Both the position numbers and the translations under genes were made by a program. This document shows positions 9,581 to 11,837 of a stretch of 11,837 nucleotides of DNA, piece by piece (the stretch's first letter is position 1; each line of letters opens with the position of its first letter). Source of the stretch: CAZPZZ01 sp964591245 (lineage in GTDB: Bacteria > Acidobacteriota > Vicinamibacteria > Vicinamibacterales > UBA8438); contig CAZPZZ010000130.1 of assembly GCA_964591245.1 (NCBI GenBank), forward strand, positions 1-11,837. Direction: 5' to 3'. Under the pieces are notes generated by a model. That model did not search any database, was not told where the DNA came from, and saw only the letters and a list, made by a program, of their open reading frames with translations.

Positions 9581-11290
9581 ATGGATCCAGTATTCCGTGT
9601 ACTACCCGCCGTTCTTCTGGGCACCCTCGTTACATGGTCCGCGCTGGTCGCGCCGGCAGCGGCACAGGCGCCGGGGCGTGACAGCTACGTGCGGGTGACG
9701 GACGCGATCCTCCAGGAGCCGGATGCGGAGGATTGGGTCAACTGGCGTCGCACACTCGACGGGTGGGGGTATAGCCCGCTCACGCAGATCAACACCGACA
9801 ATGTGCATGAGCTGCAACTGGTCTGGGCGTGGCAACTCGATACGGGGGTGAGTCGTCCCACGCCGCTCGTCTACGATGGTGTCATGTTCATCCCGAGCCC
9901 CGGGAACAGCGTGCATGCCCTGGATGCGGCAACCGGCGATCTGATCTGGCGTTACTCTCGGGAACCGGAAGATCGTTCGGTCGCCAATGACTCGTTGAAT
10001 CCTGCGGATCGTCCAGCCCGAGGGAGTCGGTCGATCGCCATGTACGGTCGGAACATTTATCTCAACGCGTCGGATGCCCACATTGTGGCCATCGATGCGC
10101 GTACCGGCGAGGTCGCCTGGGACCATGAAGTGGCTGACTATACGCTCGGGTATACCTACACGAGTGGACCGATCGTGGCGAATGGGCGGATCGTGGCCGG
10201 GATGACCGGCTGTCAGAATTACAAGGATGATGTCTGTTTCATCTCGGCGCATGATGCAGAGACGGGCGAGGAAGTCTGGCGAACGTCCACCATTGCACAG
10301 CCCGGTGAACCCGGTGGCGACACCTGGGGCGATCTCCCGTTGACGTTTCGGGCCGGCGGTGACTCCTGGATCCCCGGGAGTTATGACCCGGCGACGAACC
10401 TGACCTACTGGTCCACGTCTCAGGCGAAGCCGTGGGCACGCGTCTCGCGAAAGACGGACGGCGCGGCGTTGTACACCAATAGCGTGCTGGCCCTCGACGC
10501 CACCTCCGGTGAACTGGTGTGGTACTACCAGTTCACGCCAGGGGAGACGCATGACCTCGATGATGTCTTTGAGAGCGTACTCATCGATCGTGATGGACGG
10601 CGTTCGCTCTTCAAGATGGGCAAACTGGGCATTCTCTGGGAACTGGACCGTACGACCGGTGGGTTTGTTGCGGGGCACGATCTGGGCTACCAGAATGTGC
10701 TCGACGTGGACCCGCAATCGGGCCAGATCACCTATCGGCCAGACATGATTCCGGTGGCCGACGTGGAGCTGGAGTTCTGTCCCGATCTGCTCGGCGTCCG
10801 AAACTGGAGAGCCAGTGCGTACCACCCCGAGACGGGGGCTCTCTATATTCCGATTCACCCGACGTGCGTGACGGGCATGTTCACCGAGCTGGAACAGGTC
10901 GAAGGTAACAATTACTACGCTGACCGCGGATTCCTGCAGCGAGAGAGCAACCCGCATCCATCGATGGGAGGGAACCGCGGGCAACTCATCGCGATGGATA
11001 TCGATAGCGGCGAGGTGCGCTGGGCGCACGTCACACCGACGCGCCCGTTGTCTGCAGCATTGACCACCGGCGGTGGACTCGTGGTGGGTGCGGATACCGA
11101 CCGGAATCTCTACTTCCACGATGCCGAGGACGGCGAGGTCCTGTTTCAGACCAGGCTGCCGGCCTCCGTGCAGGGCTTCCCGATCTCCTACGGGGTCGGA
11201 GAGAGGCAGTATGTGGCGGTGCCCGTCGGCGGGAATCGTTCCAATGCGGTGTATGTCTTCGCGCTGCCAGAGCGGCGATCGGCACGCTGA
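9581..11290 (+). CDS. periplasmic PQQ-dependent dehydrogenase with altered metal site
   Basis: Quinoprotein dehydrogenase of 569 residues with a Sec signal peptide (1-28, ending PAAA). Propeller blades show as ALDAATGDLIW (113-123), AIDARTGEVAW (170-180), AHDAETGEEVW (223-233), ALDATSGELVW (304-314) and AMDIDSGEVRW (471-481). Compared with the paralogue at 1007-2683 it lacks the vicinal Cys pair; a Cys211/Cys219 pair could form a different disulfide. By alignment the usual Glu ligand falls at Gln212 and the usual Asn ligand at Gln281 (YWSTSQAKP in place of YWGTGNPGP). The catalytic Asp325 and a second Asp327 (HDLD) are kept, and Lys348 replaces the Arg. It probably oxidises an alcohol, aldehyde or sugar, with electrons leaving to a cytochrome c. 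The order in front of a PQQ sugar dehydrogenase 89 bp downstream suggests a small cluster of PQQ enzymes. The substrate is unknown. Confidence 0.93.
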   Translation: MDPVFRVLPAVLLGTLVTWSALVAPAAAQAPGRDSYVRVTDAILQEPDAEDWVNWRRTLDGWGYSPLTQINTDNVHELQLVWAWQLDTGVSRPTPLVYDGVMFIPSPGNSVHALDAATGDLIWRYSREPEDRSVANDSLNPADRPARGSRSIAMYGRNIYLNASDAHIVAIDARTGEVAWDHEVADYTLGYTYTSGPIVANGRIVAGMTGCQNYKDDVCFISAHDAETGEEVWRTSTIAQPGEPGGDTWGDLPLTFRAGGDSWIPGSYDPATNLTYWSTSQAKPWARVSRKTDGAALYTNSVLALDATSGELVWYYQFTPGETHDLDDVFESVLIDRDGRRSLFKMGKLGILWELDRTTGGFVAGHDLGYQNVLDVDPQSGQITYRPDMIPVADVELEFCPDLLGVRNWRASAYHPETGALYIPIHPTCVTGMFTELEQVEGNNYYADRGFLQRESNPHPSMGGNRGQLIAMDIDSGEVRWAHVTPTRPLSAALTTGGGLVVGADTDRNLYFHDAEDGEVLFQTRLPASVQGFPISYGVGERQYVAVPVGGNRSNAVYVFALPERRSAR

Positions 11291-11364
11291 TGCAGGGCCG
11301 CAGTGGCGTGTGTTGTATCGTGTCCAGAGGTGGCAAGGTGTTGCCGGTGTCGTCGTTCGATGGT

Positions 11365-11370
11365 GGGAGG
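11365..11370 (+). promoter_or_regulatory. ribosome binding site of the sugar dehydrogenase
   Basis: GGGAGG, 6 nt before an in-frame GTG (11377) and 9 nt before the ATG (11380). The two adjacent start codons differ by one residue only, so the choice hardly matters; the spacing slightly favours GTG. Confidence 0.65.
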
Positions 11371-11379
11371 AAACCTGTG

Positions 11380-11837
11380 ATGAGTCGTAGTGGTGCAATC
11401 GGTGCGGTGCTGCTGGGCCTGTGGGCAGTGACCCCGGTCTGGGCGCAGGAGGTCTTGCAGTCGGCATTGCATGATGCCCGCGTGGTGACGGTCGCGCATC
11501 CGTTGGAAGATCCCTGGTCGATGACGTGGTTGCCTGGAGGCGACCTGCTGGTGACGGAGCGTCCGGGCCGTTTGCGGATCGTCCGTGATGGCACGTTGCT
11601 GCCTGACGCCGTGGAAGGGGTTCCCCCTGTCCTGGCCGAGGGCCAGGGAGGGTTGTTCGAGGTCGTCCCGCATCCGGAGTTCGCCCAGAACCGATGGCTC
11701 TATCTGAGCTTCGCGCGACCGAATGCAGACGGGTCGACGACCGCCGTGATCCGCGGTCGGTTCGTGGATGATCGCCTGACCGAGGTCGAGGATGTGTTCG
11801 AGGCGCACTCACAGGGTCGTGGGCACTATGGCGGCCG
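11380..11837 (+). CDS. PQQ-dependent sugar dehydrogenase (glucose/sorbosone dehydrogenase family), cut by window end
   Basis: N-terminal 152 residues of a soluble six-bladed-propeller aldose dehydrogenase; the window ends inside the gene. A Sec signal peptide (1-22, ending VWA) is followed by the family pattern: PWSMTWLPGGDLLVTERPGR (45-64), then GQGGLFEVVPHPEF (88-101), where His98 matches the catalytic base of the soluble glucose dehydrogenase family, NRWLYLSFA (104-112) and the HYGGR motif at 149 onward. The protein would oxidise a sugar or another aldose in the periplasm with PQQ and calcium. It follows the second PQQ dehydrogenase after 89 bp with its own good ribosome site, so the two may be co-transcribed. 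No frameshift is seen in the visible part. The real substrate of most such enzymes is unknown. Confidence 0.93.
   Translation, partial: MSRSGAIGAVLLGLWAVTPVWAQEVLQSALHDARVVTVAHPLEDPWSMTWLPGGDLLVTERPGRLRIVRDGTLLPDAVEGVPPVLAEGQGGLFEVVPHPEFAQNRWLYLSFARPNADGSTTAVIRGRFVDDRLTEVEDVFEAHSQGRGHYGG

Noticed and set aside
9602..11812. Very long open frame on the minus strand (736 codons) opposite the second PQQ dehydrogenase
   Set aside because: It is the antisense shadow of two clear genes in GC-rich DNA; the translation is Arg/Pro/His-rich without any recognisable motif or ribosome site.

Overview
The window is GC-rich DNA from what looks like a Gram-negative, aerobic bacterium with a large set of exported oxidoreductases. 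The combination of two pyrroloquinoline-quinone (PQQ) alcohol-type dehydrogenases, a soluble PQQ sugar dehydrogenase, c-type cytochromes, a Planctomycete-type cytochrome/DUF1549/DUF1553 protein and a Tat-exported DUF1501 protein is typical of Acidobacteriota (Vicinamibacteria-like), Planctomycetota, Verrucomicrobiota and their marine or soil relatives. I favour an acidobacterial type of genome, but this is inference from gene content and not from a phylogenetic marker.

Layout. Positions 94-888 (minus) encode an exported di-heme cytochrome c. It is divergent from a PQQ dehydrogenase at 1007-2683 (plus), so the 118-bp gap must hold both promoters. Downstream on the plus strand lie a very large cytochrome/DUF1549/DUF1553 protein (2779-6225) and, 8 bp later, a Tat-dependent DUF1501 protein (6234-7694). 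Then comes trpS (7800-8810), a housekeeping gene. It converges on a small DUF3303-like gene (9021-9314, minus), and the 210-bp gap between the two holds three inverted repeats. A 266-bp gap follows, containing a possible minus-strand gene remnant. A second, divergent type of PQQ dehydrogenase occupies 9581-11290, and a PQQ sugar dehydrogenase starts at 11380 and runs off the right edge. Positions 1-93 hold no gene I can support. There are no RNA genes, CRISPR arrays, transposases or att sites that I can see.

How the genes may work together. All coding genes except trpS and the DUF3303-like gene carry export signals, so the chemistry is periplasmic. The PQQ enzymes would oxidise alcohols, aldehydes or sugars and pass electrons to the di-heme cytochrome. 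The DUF1553/DUF1501 pair is of unknown biochemical function but nearly always occurs as a pair. Its tight coupling here, directly behind a PQQ dehydrogenase, suggests a joint catabolic module. The most interesting features are the D-x-D lanthanide-type signature in both PQQ dehydrogenases, the replacement of two usual metal ligands in the second one, and the large beta-rich insert in the DUF1553 protein.
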